A stretch of DNA of 64,000 nt from Absidia repens (GCA_002105175.1 MCGE01000013.1:1109599-1173598); one strand, 5' to 3'; shown: positions 11,546 to 24,016, counted from the first letter of the stretch. Notes: generated by a model from the sequence alone, not told the origin. Numbers and translations: made by a program.

Positions 11546-12484
11546 CTCCTTTCAATAAAACTTGACTTTGCTTCAATAAAACTTGTCTTTTCTTGAGAAA
11601 AAAAAATATCTTTGCTTGAAAAAATGTGTATTTGCTTCAATGATATGCGTTTAAACTTACATTAGAAGTTTAGAGATCCCTTTTAGAGATCCCTTTTTTT
11701 TATTTTACGTCGTTCCTTCTTCTACACCATTCATCCAGACTAGCACCTCTCTCAACTACTATTAGCGTCCCCTATTTATATCTACTTTCCTTTTAGTATA
11801 GTATTGACTATCATGATTGAACAAAAGTTTTTTATTTTGTAATGAACAATGGATGGCAAAACTATTCTATTGCGGTACACTGTTTTACATACTATTCTAT
11901 TGCGATACACTATTTTACATTCTATTCTATTGCGGTACACAGTATTACTCCATCGTTTTATTTTGTATATATCTTCGTTTTATTTCTCTTGTAGGTTATC
12001 GTCCCAGTAAAGAATTACTTTTCTTCTATCCAAACTTTGGTCCGTAAAATATAACAAAAAACGTTTTCCAAAATCGAGAACCATAATTTTATCAATATCA
12101 CATGGTGTACATCGGAATAAGAGTATGTGTGTGTGCGTGTGTGTGTGTGTGTTATGATATTATTATTATTGCGTTCAGTTGGGTGGATACTACGGAGTTT
12201 CAATATATGTGTCCTTAGACTGCCAAAGGCTTCTAAATTTTATTTTATTAACAAGGTAGTCGCAAACTTCTGATAAGGTTATCAAAGAAAATGAGAAGCA
12301 ACATGGCATAGTTGCGCAGTTACTTGATGGTAATTTGTCAATTTTTTGCTTGTACTTAGGTGTAATATTCGCATAAAAAAAATAAAAAATAAAAGCTTAC
12401 AATAGTATAGATGACTACGCGGTAATTGAATCGCCGTTCGGGCAAAATTCGCCTGTGGAGCAATCTCGAAAAAGAATCAGGAAC

Positions 12485-12523
<39 letters not shown>

Positions 12524-12734
12524 AAAATGAAAATGATAAATTACTGCATATCCAATAAATCCAATTTTCAGATGAAGTGTCCAATGTAAAAGATATTAGA
12601 ATGTCCGATTGTACCACTTTTTATTGAATCAAATGTTACTTGACACTTTTATAAACACGCTATTTGGCACTAATATAAATATAAATAATAACCATCGCCT
12701 CTCCCCGCGGTCAAGGATAGTTTCCATAGACTTT

Positions 12735-13118
12735 CTATGCAGTGGTTTTCTTTTGGCAAATAGACCCGAGATAGAACCCGCATTTGTTACGTCCACCACC
12801 TACACCGACGGAAAGAGTATCAACGGTCATGCCCGAGCAAGGGGATTGTACATAATATGTTTCGTCGTCCGGCGTTCTTGTAAAGGTGTAACCATTTTTT
12901 TGTGCCGACTTGCAGTCAGGGGATTCGGTATAATATTCCACGGATTTGTTATTTTGATACACGTCAAAGCCGAAGGAACATTTATTATTGTCCAATTTAC
13001 AAATAAGCGCAATAATCTTAGGCTCCACCATGGCCTTGAAATCTGGACCTTTCGCATGGACAACGCTAGTCGCCCAGAGAAACAACCCAAGGAACGCAAT
13101 ACCCAACATACGCATCAT
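12735..13118 (-). CDS. Secreted six-cysteine protein, type A, copy A1
   Basis: 127 residues. The start MMRMLGIAFLGLFLWA is a strong signal peptide with likely cleavage after SVVHA. The mature part has six cysteines in the family spacing: IC, NKC, PDC, SPC, KC and the final IC near the end. The conserved core is NGYTFTRTPDD and QSPCSGMTVDTL. The start is placed at the double ATG (13116-13118) because the frame upstream of it is not conserved between copies. An upstream TATA-like CAAATATAAA lies on the minus strand at 13201-13210. No known family is recognised; an extracellular cysteine-stabilised protein is inferred. It is the most diverged type A copy (SICQKK instead of PICRRK). Confidence 0.75.
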   Translation of the reverse strand: MMRMLGIAFLGLFLWATSVVHAKGPDFKAMVEPKIIALICKLDNNKCSFGFDVYQNNKSVEYYTESPDCKSAQKNGYTFTRTPDDETYYVQSPCSGMTVDTLSVGVGGGRNKCGFYLGSICQKKTTA

Positions 13119-13684
13119 CGTTAGAAAGTAGACCACAAAAAAAAAAAAAAAAAAAATAGTAGAAGACGAGAAGGTGAAGTTGGTCATTTAATTCTGTTTT
13201 TTTATATTTGAAGGCAAAGACGCCAAAAATGAACCCCTCCTGTTTTTTTAGGGAGAAAAAAGAGGGGGTGGGGTCTCGTCCTAAGCAAAGAATAAGAAGA
13301 AGAAGGCGAAAAGCAGTGAATGGATGCTCTTTATTCCAGATCATCATGCATATAGGTTTAATATGGACGCCTTATGAGAAATGGACGATGCCACATGCCA
13401 ATGATACTCTTACTTTTGTTTTCTCTTATTGTACACATACGTATATAATACTAAAAAAAATTCTCTTCTTACGTAGCAGATGTAATACTATAACAAAGTC
13501 CCATATAGGGAATTGCCCAACATCCAATGCATCCAGATTTGAGAACACAGTATGTATTTAAAAAAAAAAAACGAATACCAGATTATACCGCTTTCATTCA
13601 ATCGCTTGCTACTTGGTTCCCTGTGTTTTTATATATATAGAAATGTCTTATATGAACATTCAATAAAAGAAACATCTTGTATTA

Positions 13685-13880
13685 GCTTTAGCTGTAGAAT
13701 TAGCTGGATTTCAGAAAGGGGTTGGTAAGCATCATGGGGAAATCCTTCCAATTTTTATATCGTGATTTGGGTAGCCCACTACCATTTAGATTAGTTTGGT
13801 ATCATGAAGCTATTCATTAGCTTGGTTTAGTGTCAGTTTTATAATAGTTCATATGTATATTATTGTAAATAATAAAAAAA
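13685..13880 (+). repeat. Dispersed hairpin element, copy E4
   Basis: Subfamily with lead TAGCTTTAGCTGTAGAATTAGC, shared with 44.97 and 52.89 kb. Here GGATTTC (13707-13713) faces GAAATCC (13739-13745), a complementary pair, whereas other copies carry GGGTTTC/GAAACCC: one compensatory exchange. It ends at an AATAATAAA run. Confidence 0.65.
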
Positions 13881-15020
13881 AAAAAACGTTTCGTCTATTT
13901 TTACTATTAGTTCCGTAACCGTAATGTGTAAGTATACCTTTGTCATTACAGTGTACTTTCGCTTTTATTTAGATTCGTATTGAGTATCCAAGGCCAGATT
14001 TAGTTTTCGTATAAACTCGCACAGCCTAGTCGCATTCCGAAATAACACAAAACACAATTCATTATCTACCAATAGGGATAAGATGGTTATTGGATAAAAA
14101 TTTGTATAACATAGTATAATATTGATAGTTATGTATCTATCATTCACTGTATTGAAAAAAAAATTCTCTATTTGGTATGAAAATGGGTACTGCTATGTAC
14201 AATGTGAAGGGATGGCATTTCCGAAGAAACAAGTTGACAAACAAAAATAAAGACGGGGTGCATTTAGGCAGAAATACGCCATAGAATTGTTTTGGCCAAT
14301 GACCTGCTACTTTTTGGGTTTGGATCATAATATCCAGACTGCATTAATGTTTATGCTAGATGATCAATCGAGTATTCATGCGGAAAAATTAGTGAACTAG
14401 CTTCCCCTCCCCCCTTTTTTTTTCTGGTGATGTCTTACTTATTGAATAAAAAAGTAGTTACCACATTAGTTGATGCGTCAGCTATGTAGTATTTATTAAT
14501 GGTCCAATGAATTGTCCATCTCTTCATTTCACTTGTATAGACGACATCAAGGACTCCACTAGGACTCACTCTTCCCAATGATACTCGCAACGCCTTTCTG
14601 TAGATCCACCCGCTAATTCAACGCCCACTGCTAATGCATATCTATGGCAAAAAAAAAGTAACATTGCCAATAATCAGAAAGAAAAAAAAACCAGAAATCA
14701 TCACGGACTTCTCAATGCAGAAAAAAAAAGAGGGATGCTCTACGTATGTATTTTTTGAAGTCAAAAAGTCTTATAAAAAAAAATCCGGTTTATGTTGATT
14801 TTTTTTTCTCAATTGATGATCCATATAATCCCTTTTTTAAAGAGATACATAGGTAGGATCAAAGAAACAGTACAGCTATGTAAGCCACAAAATCAAATAC
14901 CATGCCCTTTTTTTAAGATGATGGGTTGTCAATAAAGGTCGGTGGCATCCGTTACTAACATAGCATCAATTATTACCGTATTATCTGTTATCCTGATTGT
15001 ATTGGATGAGATTTCTGATG

Positions 15021-15064
<44 letters not shown>

Positions 15065-15529
15065 AAAGTGCAGCGATGTACAGAATGTTCCGTACATCAT
15101 CGTTATTCGATGGTATCCAGAAGCCTTATCGAACTACGAACCTAGGACCGGGGGGGATGGTGAAAAGTTTTCATTAACTGGAAACCTCCCCCTTGATCAT
15201 TTGGGCCTTTAGTAGTTATATCAAGCCCCTTCTGACTACATCCACCTTGTAGGTCCCATGTCTTTTGGCTTTTGTCATATCTCTTTTCCTCTAGTTTAAT
15301 ATCCCCTTCCCAATCCCAGTCTAGCTTACCCCCTCCCGAATTCCTCTCCCATATATACAGCCTTTTCCATCTCTCTTCCACCAGTCGATCGTCCTCCCCA
15401 ATTTTCTTTTATATAACTGGACACCTCTCAATGTGACGTGACCCCAGGTCTTTTATTCTATTTAATAAAACGACACTATCCAAAAAAAAAAAAAAAAAAA
15501 GGTCCATTAAGGCTCCGCACACATGAATT

Positions 15530-15846
15530 TTTTTTTTTTTTAGCTCCCCAATTTTCTTCCATCGTTTCCTTCCTTTCTTTCTTTCTTTTTTTTTTCTTTG
15601 TGAAAACCTGAATGATATGATAGCAAGACTCATTGGGGTACTGGTGATCTAGGATTGGTGTTAGAAGTTGAATTAGAGGCATTTTCGAAAATGCAAATCA
15701 AACATCATGGCGAAACCCTTTCATTTTGGATCTAGAATTTAGGACCTCCATTAGATTAGTGATCACCTTAAAACGAATGCTTTAAAACTGTCATTAGCTT
15801 CGCAAGGTTCTAATTACCATAGTTGTATGACTATATATGAATAAAT
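15530..15846 (+). repeat. Dispersed hairpin element, copy E5
   Basis: Begins in T tracts. Contains a perfect 16-nt palindrome GCATTTTCGAAAATGC at 15679-15694, then a CATCATGGCGAAACCC version of the box, and AATAAA at 15840-15845. Confidence 0.7.
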
Positions 15847-16224
15847 TATGCCTTTTATTTTTACCATTACCCTGTTATACACAATATGTTCTGGTTTGTC
15901 TTTGTACTGTACACATCCGTTTTTACAGTTGCCTCCCCATTAGAATAGCATTGACTAACCCAGTATATGTTTGTTTATTCCTTCAATAAAATATGTTTTT
16001 TTATTTTTTTTTTGGGTCACTGACTCTAACCCGTCTTAGGTGTCAGGTCGTCCTCTTTATTTTGACGTCTGCTTTGCAAACAATCCATATTGTGAATATA
16101 GAATAATGTTTAATAATAAAGCATATCCTGAAAGGCGTTTTGTTTCTCTATTTATCACAAACTGTCACACGCCTTTTTTAGGTTCTACCGGCTTTGTTTT
16201 TATACTGTGTATGTTGTCCACGTT

Positions 16225-16400
16225 CCTAAAATGACATGCTGAGTTTAACAATCAGCACCAAAACAAAACTCAAGAACCAAAAGAGAATCATGACAAACAT
16301 GCCAGAATCAACATAAAAACTAGCTGCTTGGATACTCTATAATCCAATCAATACCCAATGAAAAATCTGGCGGTATTGTGAAACCAGATTACGCTTGTTT
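16225..16400 (-). pseudogene. Relic of small membrane-protein ORF
   Basis: Third and most degraded copy of the reading frame at 33454-33726. The minus-strand sequence still resembles the paired hydrophobic segments and ends at the same TAG, but frame-breaking changes are present (for example near 16345) and nothing upstream is intact. Confidence 0.35.
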
Positions 16401-16443
16401 TCTTCTTCCAAAGGAAAAGTTTCTAACACTATTATTTATTACT

Positions 16444-16467
16444 ATGACAAAAGACAACCAAGTAGAA
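16444..16467 (+). pseudogene. First-exon remnant of a HET-domain gene
   Basis: ATGACAAAAGACAACCAAGT resembles exon 1 of the HET gene at 33800. It then joins abruptly to the GATCTACTGAACGCC promoter module found elsewhere at 36.96, 41.09 and 50.21 kb. This marks a recombination breakpoint; no other part of the HET gene remains here. Confidence 0.45.
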
Positions 16468-16854
16468 GATCTACTGAACGCCTTATGAGGCTGGGGACGA
16501 GCTACATGTCATTCTATGATATCTTGTCTTCGTGTATATAAAAATGATATTAAAAATAGATTTCTCTTCAATAAATAGAACCTTTTTTATTTTATGTTAT
16601 TTTTTTAAAAAAGCATCCTACTTCAAAAAAAAAAAAAAAGGAAAGGAAAGAGAAAAATTACTGCATATCCAACAAATCCGATTTTCAGATGAAGTGTCCA
16701 ATGTAAAAGATATTAGAATGTCAGATTGTACCACTTTTATTGAATCAAATGTTACTTGACACTTTTATAAACACGCCATTTGGCATTAGTATATATAACA
16801 ATAATAATCATCGCCTTCCCCCCCCCGCGGTCAAGACAAGTTTCCAAAGACTTT

Positions 16855-17238
16855 CTATGTGGTGGTCTTCCTTCGGCAAATAGGCCCGACAAACAGCATG
16901 CATCTCGTAGAACCTTCGGGGTTGTACCGGAGAAGGTTATCAACGGACATGCCCGAGCAAGGGGATTGTACATAAAATGATTTATCCTCCGGCGCTCTTG
17001 TAAAGGTGTAACCAGCTTTTTGTGCCGAATTGCAGTCAGCGGATTCGATAAAATATTCCAGGGTTTGGTTAATTTGATGCTCTTCAAAGTAGTAGGAGCA
17101 TTTGTTATTGCGCACGGTACAAACATTCACTGCAATACGAGGCTTCCCTATGGCCACCAAATCTGGATATTGCGCATGAACAACGCCAATCGCCCAGAGA
17201 AACAACCCAAGGAACGTAATACCCAACATATGCATCAT
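16855..17238 (-). CDS. Secreted six-cysteine protein, type A, copy A2
   Basis: 127 residues starting MMHMLGITFLGLFLWA, with signal peptide and likely cleavage after GVVHA. Six cysteines in family order, core NGYTFTR replaced by AGYTFTRAPEDKSF, then QSPCSGMSVDNL and the C-terminal GPICRRKTTT. TATA-like ATATAAAAAG on the minus strand at about 17325-17332. An AATAAA on the minus strand near 16738 (TTCAATAAAAG) should end the transcript. Neighbour of type B copy B1, 796 bp upstream in the same orientation. The intact frame suggests a functional gene. Confidence 0.75.
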   Translation of the reverse strand: MMHMLGITFLGLFLWAIGVVHAQYPDLVAIGKPRIAVNVCTVRNNKCSYYFEEHQINQTLEYFIESADCNSAQKAGYTFTRAPEDKSFYVQSPCSGMSVDNLLRYNPEGSTRCMLFVGPICRRKTTT

Positions 17239-17749
17239 CGTTAGAAAGTAGACCACAAAAAAAAAAAAAAAGAAAAAAAATAGTAGAAGACGAGAAGGTG
17301 AAGTGGGTCATTTAATTCTGTTCTTTTTATATTTGAAGGCAAAGACGCCAAAAATGAACCCCTTCTGTTTTATTTTTAGGGAGAAAAAAGAGGGGGGGGT
17401 GGGGTCTCGTCCTAAGCAAAGAAGAAGAAGAAGAAGGCGAAAAGCAGTGAATGGATGCTCTTTATTCCAGATCATCATGCATATCGGTCTAATATGGACG
17501 CCTTATGAGAAATGGACGACGTCACATGCCAATGATACTCTCTCCATTTGTTTTCTTTCATTGTACACATACATATATAATACTAAAAAAAATCTCTTCT
17601 TACGTAGCAGGTGTAACAAAGCCCCACCAAGGGAATTGCCCAACATCCAATGCATCCAGATTTGAGAACACAGTATGTATTAAAAAAAAAAAGAGAGAAT
17701 ACCAGATTACACCGCCTTCATTCAGCCGCTTGCTACATGCTCCCCTGTA

Positions 17750-17782
<33 letters not shown>

Positions 17783-18033
17783 GTCTTATATGAACATTCA
17801 ATAAAACAAACTTTAAACTTTATTTAAAAAGAGTTGCCCTAATGCAACAAATACATAGAATACAATGCATTTGGGACAAATAAATGTGTGCGTAGGTTTG
17901 TGGGTTTGTGGTGGGAAGGAGAGGTGAGTGTTAGGGTGGGGAGGGGGGAAGGTGAAAATGATGAGTGTCAACGAGAGAGCGAAAATGGATGATTCCAGCC
18001 ACAGTCGTTCTATGGGGCGGTAGTAGTGCTGGT

Positions 18034-18420
18034 CTATTTTTCTAGGCAAGTAGGTCCGACGAAAGCCATGCAAATATTACTTGTGAGCCAAGTGTGCTTT
18101 TTAAGGGTATCAATCGACATGCCCGAACAAGGAGCTTGGGCGTGAAATGATTTATCGTCCAGTGCCCTTGTAAAGGTGTAGCCATTGGTTTGTAACGAAT
18201 TACAGTCAGTGGGAGGAATGTCGTAATTTGTTACTCTACGATTCTTTTTTATAATAACGTGGTAGGCGCATTTACCGTTGTCCTGTTTACAAGCATACAA
18301 TAGGATTCCCGGGTCTTTTACAAACTCCAGAGGGTCAATCTCGATTAACGCATGAACAACGCATATACTACTCGCCCAAAGAATCGATCCAAGTAATGCA
18401 AGTCCTAACATCCGCATCAT
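18034..18420 (-). CDS. Secreted six-cysteine protein, type B, copy B1
   Basis: 128 residues from MMRMLGLALLGSILWASS. The signal peptide is longer than in type A and ends CVVHA. Cysteines are at YAC, GKC, TDC, APC, NIC and PTC. Core NGYTFTRALDDKSFHAQ and CSGMSIDTLK. Compared with the other B copies, the threonine-rich tail is lost: a TAG follows LEK, and the next codons would still encode a Thr-rich stretch. Minus-strand TATA-like CAAATATAAAAAG at 18488-18500, about 75 nt upstream of the ATG. The upstream ATG at 18480 is in frame here but not in the other copies, so the MMRML start is preferred. Confidence 0.75.
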   Translation of the reverse strand: MMRMLGLALLGSILWASSICVVHALIEIDPLEFVKDPGILLYACKQDNGKCAYHVIIKKNRRVTNYDIPPTDCNSLQTNGYTFTRALDDKSFHAQAPCSGMSIDTLKKHTWLTSNICMAFVGPTCLEK

Positions 18421-20399
18421 GGGAATAATAGAAAAGGAATAAAATTTTGAAAAAAGGGTATAGATGAGATGGTAGCTCATTTCTGTCCTTTTTATATTTG
18501 TGCCAAAAGAAAATCAAAATAATAATAAGGTGTGGCTAATTTGTCTATTGAGGTCAAAAAAAGACAGAAGAGAATCTTTTTTTTTTTTTTTTTTTTGTGA
18601 TTGGGGTGCAGGTTACTCTGAGAGAATGCATGTTTTTATTTGTTCAGAATTCAGAATCATCACGTACATAAATGTAGATCGATGAGCGCCAAATGAGAAG
18701 GGAACTAACTACATGCCGATCATATATGCTCTCCTTCATCCAGTATATATAAAAGTTGCTAAAAAAAATTCTACTTCAATAACAACTATGATGCCCTTTC
18801 GCAATAGAATCATATATATATATATATATAACGTTCAGTATCCGACAAAATCCGTATTACTTTCAAGATGAAGCCATATATAGTTGGTCAAAATGACCCA
18901 AAGGCCAAGAACACCATTCAACATCCCTTTCATTTATATCGCATTCCGGCATAATTCACTTTTTTTAGCTTTAAAAAACAAGTCAATGTAAGTTAAGCGT
19001 GCTGTATGTGGATCTCCTATATGCATGCTCATGTTCTTGCCCAGTGTGCCACTTCCTACAGGCGGCATTTGAAAAAATATCATTGTCAGCACACCTGGGG
19101 TAACGTCAATGTGCACGTTGTGTATGTTTATGGGTGGGTGGGGAGGGAAGACAGCAGCTGGTCAATTCACATTCCGATCACCGTGAATTTTTCTTTTTTC
19201 TTTCTTTTTTTTTTTTTTTTTTTTTTTAGGACATCATCTTCATTGAAGGCACCATTGTGGTCTAGCCATCTTGGATTAGTGGTTAGAATTTGAATGAGGG
19301 GCATTTTCAAAAATGCAGATCAAACATGCATGGGGAAACTCTTTCATTTTGGATGCGTGATGTCGGACCTCACCATTAGATGAACGTCATTTTTAGAATA
19401 GCGTTATGGAAACATTTATTGATTATTGTAGTTTATACATATATCTATATATACATAATTGAATAGCATATGTCTTGTTCTTATTATCATTAGTCACTCT
19501 CATACAGTCCGATTATTTTATTTTAGATCCCTTTTTATATTCGTCTCTTCGTCCCTTCTCCACTTCACACTTAGAGTAGCTTTGATCATCCCAATTTTTA
19601 TGCTTGTTTATACTTTAATAATAATAAAAGTATATTTTTTGTTACTGATTCTCCTCCATAGTTGTTACCAGGATTATCTAATTTTGAGTTCTGCTTTACA
19701 ATTATTCCGATACTGAATAGATCATAATAGATCATACGTCACATACCAAACCCCTCAGACTCTATTCTTTTAGACCATCACTTGTGAGATACAGGTCATA
19801 TTCAAGGTCAGTTGTTTTTTTGTTTCTACTGAATATAGTAAACAAAAATGACCCATGCTTAGCTACACTACAGTATACAGATTTTCTCTATACTAAATAG
19901 CTGATTATAAACTTGATAATAAATCAAAGATTCAAATGAATTGCAGGGATTTAATTCTTTGGGAGTTCAAGATAATTGGATACCATATAAAACAATCATT
20001 GATGAAAAAAAGAAATAGATTCAATTTTGAGGAACTCAACCTGGAATGGTTATCAAAATACAGTCGAAGCCGAAAAAAGCAAGATTTGCTTGGTATTGTC
20101 AATATCAAAGATTTATGCTTCGTCATTTTTTTTTTAAACAAACCAAGGGACACAAATTCAGGTTTGTTTTTTCTTGCAGTTATAATATGTTAGCTGGTCT
20201 TCCAATTAGGAGACTGGAAAAACATAATTTTTTGTCTATCATATCAATGCATAATTACGCCTGCGGAAAGAAAAAAAGACACTAGCTTTGTTTTTCCTTG
20301 TTATACACCCCGACCTCTTTCCTTTTTTAAAAAAAGCAAACATAAAAATGTAAGCCATTTTATCATCGATCAAACTACTAGAAAAAAAAAAAGCAAAAA
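18421..20399. other. Non-coding, B1 promoter and hairpin element
   Basis: 18421-18800 is the B promoter with its T tract and the conserved module (GATCGATGAGCGCC near 18677, plus-strand TATATAAAAG near 18745). 18830-19330 resembles 43.40-43.83 and, in part, 52.50-52.75 kb. 19340-20399 appears unique. An 85-residue open frame at 19936-20193 (+) starts MNCRDLILWEFKIIGYHI; I find no family signature or paralogue and do not call it a gene. Confidence 0.5.
19200..19460 (+). repeat. Dispersed hairpin element, copy E6
   Basis: T tract, then GGACATCATCTTCATTGAAG and TTGGATTAGTGGTTAGAATT, a string resembling a tRNA A box. The hairpin is GCATTTTCAAAAATGC at 19301-19316, followed by the CATGGGGAAAC box. 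No clean AATAAA downstream. Confidence 0.65.
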
Positions 20400-21151
20400 A
20401 AAGAGGCTGATTCTTCACACCTTGTTGCTCTGCGTCTTTGGAGCTTCGTATCTTGCAGCCGGCGGTCCTACATGCAGAGACATCAATTTTTTTTTTCCTA
20501 CTTGGCCAAAACCTGCGATCTCGCTTGGCAACGACATTCTAGACAAAAAAAAATGCTGGTTGCGGTCCTTACAAATCGTCTTGTGATGAAACCAAAAACG
20601 ACCGAAGTGGAATGTTCTTCGAACCGATGCATTTGCAGCTCATTGGAGCTTCCCACAAAACGCGGAAGTTGACATGTCAACAACCCGAAGGCTGCACATA
20701 TTATCAATGTCCATAACAAAAGCCCATTTGTAAAGCCAACAAAGAAAGAATGTGATTGTCAATCGTTGTGCCAAATGCGATGCTTCTTTCCGCTTGCCTC
20801 CAAGGCCAAAGGTGCCATCCTCATTATAAGATATGTATGGAGATGAAATGTACATGGCTCGGTAAAGAGTGTGATGGCCTGGTTGCTGCCCAGAAACAGG
20901 CGGCACCACCGGTCATCCCAAAAAAAGGGGGTATTTAAAAACCAAGTTTCCATACCGTCGTCGCCTATACCGGTGAAGACTGTACATCGCATGGCTGCGA
21001 CGTCAACCACGACTGTATCAATGACAAATGCTCCCTTGGACGAGGACAATCATGTGATCATGATGGTGTTTGTTCCCTCGTATACGTTTGCATGCTCACG
21101 CCTATGAACACTGGACACAACAAGCTAATGTGTAAAACCAACGTGATCTAA
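20400..21151 (+). pseudogene. Decayed cysteine-rich secreted protein gene
   Basis: Fragments of a cysteine-rich reading frame persist in different frames. First comes a signal-like LILHTLLLCVFGASYLAAGG; then CSSNRCICSS; then ECDCQSLCQMRCFF and KCTWLGKECDG; and finally a clean 3' block (20972-21151) with ten cysteines in a knottin- or EGF-like rhythm (GEDCTSHGCDVNHDC, DKCSLGRGQSCDHDGVC) ending in TAA. Stops and frame changes between the blocks (for example near 20710 and 20935) prevent one product; introns could explain some but not all of them. No family assigned. Confidence 0.5.
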
Positions 21152-21161
21152 TGAGCCTGGC

Positions 21162-21192
<31 letters not shown>

Positions 21193-21307
21193 CTGTATTT
21201 TCGAATCCAGATAAATGCTCTACCACTCTCTAGGAATTTTCGGAAATCAAAGTTTTCAGGCGGGATGGGGGGGAAGTGAGGAAGAATGAGGATGAAGATT
21301 ATTTTTC

Positions 21308-21348
<41 letters not shown>

Positions 21349-23373
21349 AACAAGCTTTGAAGCTTATCAATGGAAATAATTACCACTTAATTAGCGGATA
21401 TAGTGGCACGGGTTTTTGGTATGACAGTTTACGATATGAGTTAATCCTTCAAGTCATCGTATAATACTCACTGGAATTTTTCAAGAATAGAGAGACAAAG
21501 AGTACATTCGAGCATGTCTTCATCATCGAAGAAGAAGCTGTTGACCAAATAGTTGCATATTTTTTTCATCGTCAGCATCGTACATACATTTGTAATGATT
21601 TTTTTTTCTTCGGCTTCCTAATTAATATCCCTGAATGCTCGTAGTGCGCCATTTGTCGCTGCGTTGTGCCCCACTAAGCATGACCCCAAGGATAAGAAAG
21701 AGAATGAATTTTTGCTAAGAAATAAACAAGGTTATTTTCGAATGTACAGTAATGTCTGAAGTAAAATTAGACCCAGTATTGGTAGCACAGCTTTCATCTA
21801 GGAATACATTATCATGCTGCATTTTTTTTTTTTTTTTTTTTTTTTTTTACAGCAACCACTTCCGTTCGGCGACGGAAACTTGGAGAGGTCTGTTTTTATA
21901 CACAATTATCACAATTACTTTGAACGCCTCCCTTAACTATGGAATAGTTTATTACATACACACTGTTGAATTAACAACAACCCTCCACTGTAGAAATAGT
22001 CTGCCACACATAATAGAACTTCTTATGCTCTTATGTTACCTGACATCGTTATGTTTATTCCACAATAAAAAAAACATTGATATGCTTTCGATTTTATTTC
22101 TAAAGTCCAGGAAACCACTCCTACAAAAAGCCCCGTGGCTTACCTTTTTGCTTTATGAAACGATGAAAGAAAGAAATATGCAGGATATTTTTTATTCCTT
22201 GCTGGATTTCAATGCTTTTTTTATTCATTATTGCGGGGGGGGGGAACTGGGAGGTTAGTATCTTCGCTACGCCTTCCTGTCCCTTTCTTGATGATAAATA
22301 AAAAAAAAAAAAAGCTTAAATGGGTCATATGATATTTTGCACGCTTTTTCAATGATTGATCTACTTGTCACGAGTATATCTGTCAATCAAAGAGGGTTCA
22401 AGACCGGTATTTAAATTCAAGCAGTGATGATTATTGTGTTCTATTTGTCTGTGGGAGAAATTTCCACATGCAATTGAGTGTCAAGTCATTTATTTAAAAT
22501 TCATTGATTAAACGCGAGAATAGTGATCTATATGGATAACCCATTGTGCTTTTAATTACAATCACTTCCAAAATGGACACGCTCTAAATTTAAAAAAAGG
22601 ATGGCGTTTTCTGGCCTGTATTGATACTGTTAGGTACTGCAGATCACACTCATGCACACACAAGCACACTGCCTCTCTCCCTCCCTCTCTTTCCCTCTTG
22701 CTTCTTTGAACTTTTGAAAAAGTGCGGAAATGGATGTCAATCTTTCACAATACCCCTTGCATGACTATTGTTTTGTTTCATGTCTTGAGGGAAAGGGGGG
22801 AGTTACATGGCAAGCTCTCATTGACTTCCCCCCCCTTTTTTTTTAGAAAAAAAAAAAAAGGCGATGGGATTTGCATTGCATGATATGCTAGTTTCACCAT
22901 GTTGCACTTCACGTTAGGGTTTTGACATTTTTCTCTATCCTACCTTTCAAATAAAAAAAATAAAATAAAAAATCAATTGACTAGATAAGGCAAATTGAAA
23001 CAAATTGCATCATATCGAATGTTCACATCTCCTTACGTACATTCATGTTCGAGCATTCGAATGAATATGGTATCTAATTTTCTCCTTATCAAGAAAGAAA
23101 ATAATCCAATATTATATATACATGTATGTAAAAGAGAATTCAATCGTATGATTTCTATGTCCCGCATGCAAATATTAGGTGCTTAAAATAGATCACCCCA
23201 TCCACCCCCCCTTTTTTTTTGCTACCCAAGTTATTCCTACTGGAACATTTGTAAATAATGCAGTCACTGTACTGTACATTATAGTTCTGTATGATACAAT
23301 ATAGTATATTACAGGGACATGCTATACTAAATAAATTTATTATGTACTTCAGATATAATTGCCACGATTTCAG

Positions 23374-23457
<84 letters not shown>

Positions 23458-24016
23458 CCAGTGTAAATGGAATGGCCCATCACCAGCTACGGTTGACGGT
23501 GTAGATATAATATCTCTTATTTTTATTTTTCCTTTTTGGTGGGGACAGGTTTCCACTTACGGCTAATGTTCGTTCGTAAATAATAGTCAATTCAAACAAA
23601 TTCCACGGACTAATTGAAAAAATCTTAATATCAAATGATAGACACTATTTACTTATGCAGTGGACTCCTTTATACTCTTTGACTATTATCACATCCTCAC
23701 TCTAAATGAAAATGAAAATCTGTATTTAGAGTCTAAAAGCAAACAAAACCCCTCTCTTGAATGGCAGGACACTGCCAATCCATGATGGATGTTCTCAGCT
23801 GTACTTTTTTTTTTTTTTTACTGATCTACTCAACTGGAGCTGGAGAAGAAAGTCCTCTATGTAAAAGAGCGCTACATATTGCTTAGGGCTTGGGACCATT
23901 GGAGATCGGGAGTGGATTGTGATTACTGTATTGTACTGTGCAATAGTGAATTGCTGCATTTGGGTGGGATGGACTCCTGATTCCTCAGTGAGCTGTGTCC
24001 CTACATGAAAATTTGC

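Larger units (their letters stand above)
9922..12734. other. Transition from housekeeping block to repeat-rich compartment
   Basis: No convincing gene. 9950-10160 is locally GC-rich with C and G runs (CCCCCCCCC near 9981, GGGGGGGG near 10090). A TCTAGAAAC/GTTTCTAGA inverted repeat spans 9922-9946. Two copies of the hairpin element follow (10.6 and 11.4 kb). 11030-11970 is dotted with short repeats of CTATTxTAxTGxGGTAxxxT type. A GT dinucleotide run lies at 12126-12152 and an A tract at 12486-12521. From about 12530 the sequence is the 3' flank of the first type A gene. Confidence 0.55.
13119..16854. other. Duplicated non-coding tract between A1 and A2
   Basis: 13119-13560 is the type A promoter (T tract, TATA, then a conserved module around 13330-13450). 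13690-15130 is a diverged copy of the tracts at 44.97-46.38 and 52.89-54.31 kb, but the secreted gene that follows there is missing; a 43-nt A tract (15021-15063) stands at the break. 15140-15470 looks unique and non-coding. 16000-16440 resembles 25.8-26.2 and 33.25-33.6 kb. 16480-16780 is an orphan promoter module plus the A2 3' flank. Confidence 0.55.

Noticed and set aside
13208..13561. Plus-strand ORFs with repeated CGLIWTPYEKWT-like text at 13.2, 17.3, 38.0 and 51.1 kb
   Set aside because: Antisense reading of the conserved type A promoter module; start and end differ in each copy.
19936..20193. 85-residue ORF starting MNCRDLILWEFKIIGYHI
   Set aside because: Unique, no signal peptide, no motif, and an overlapping frame of equal length exists, so coding status cannot be supported.
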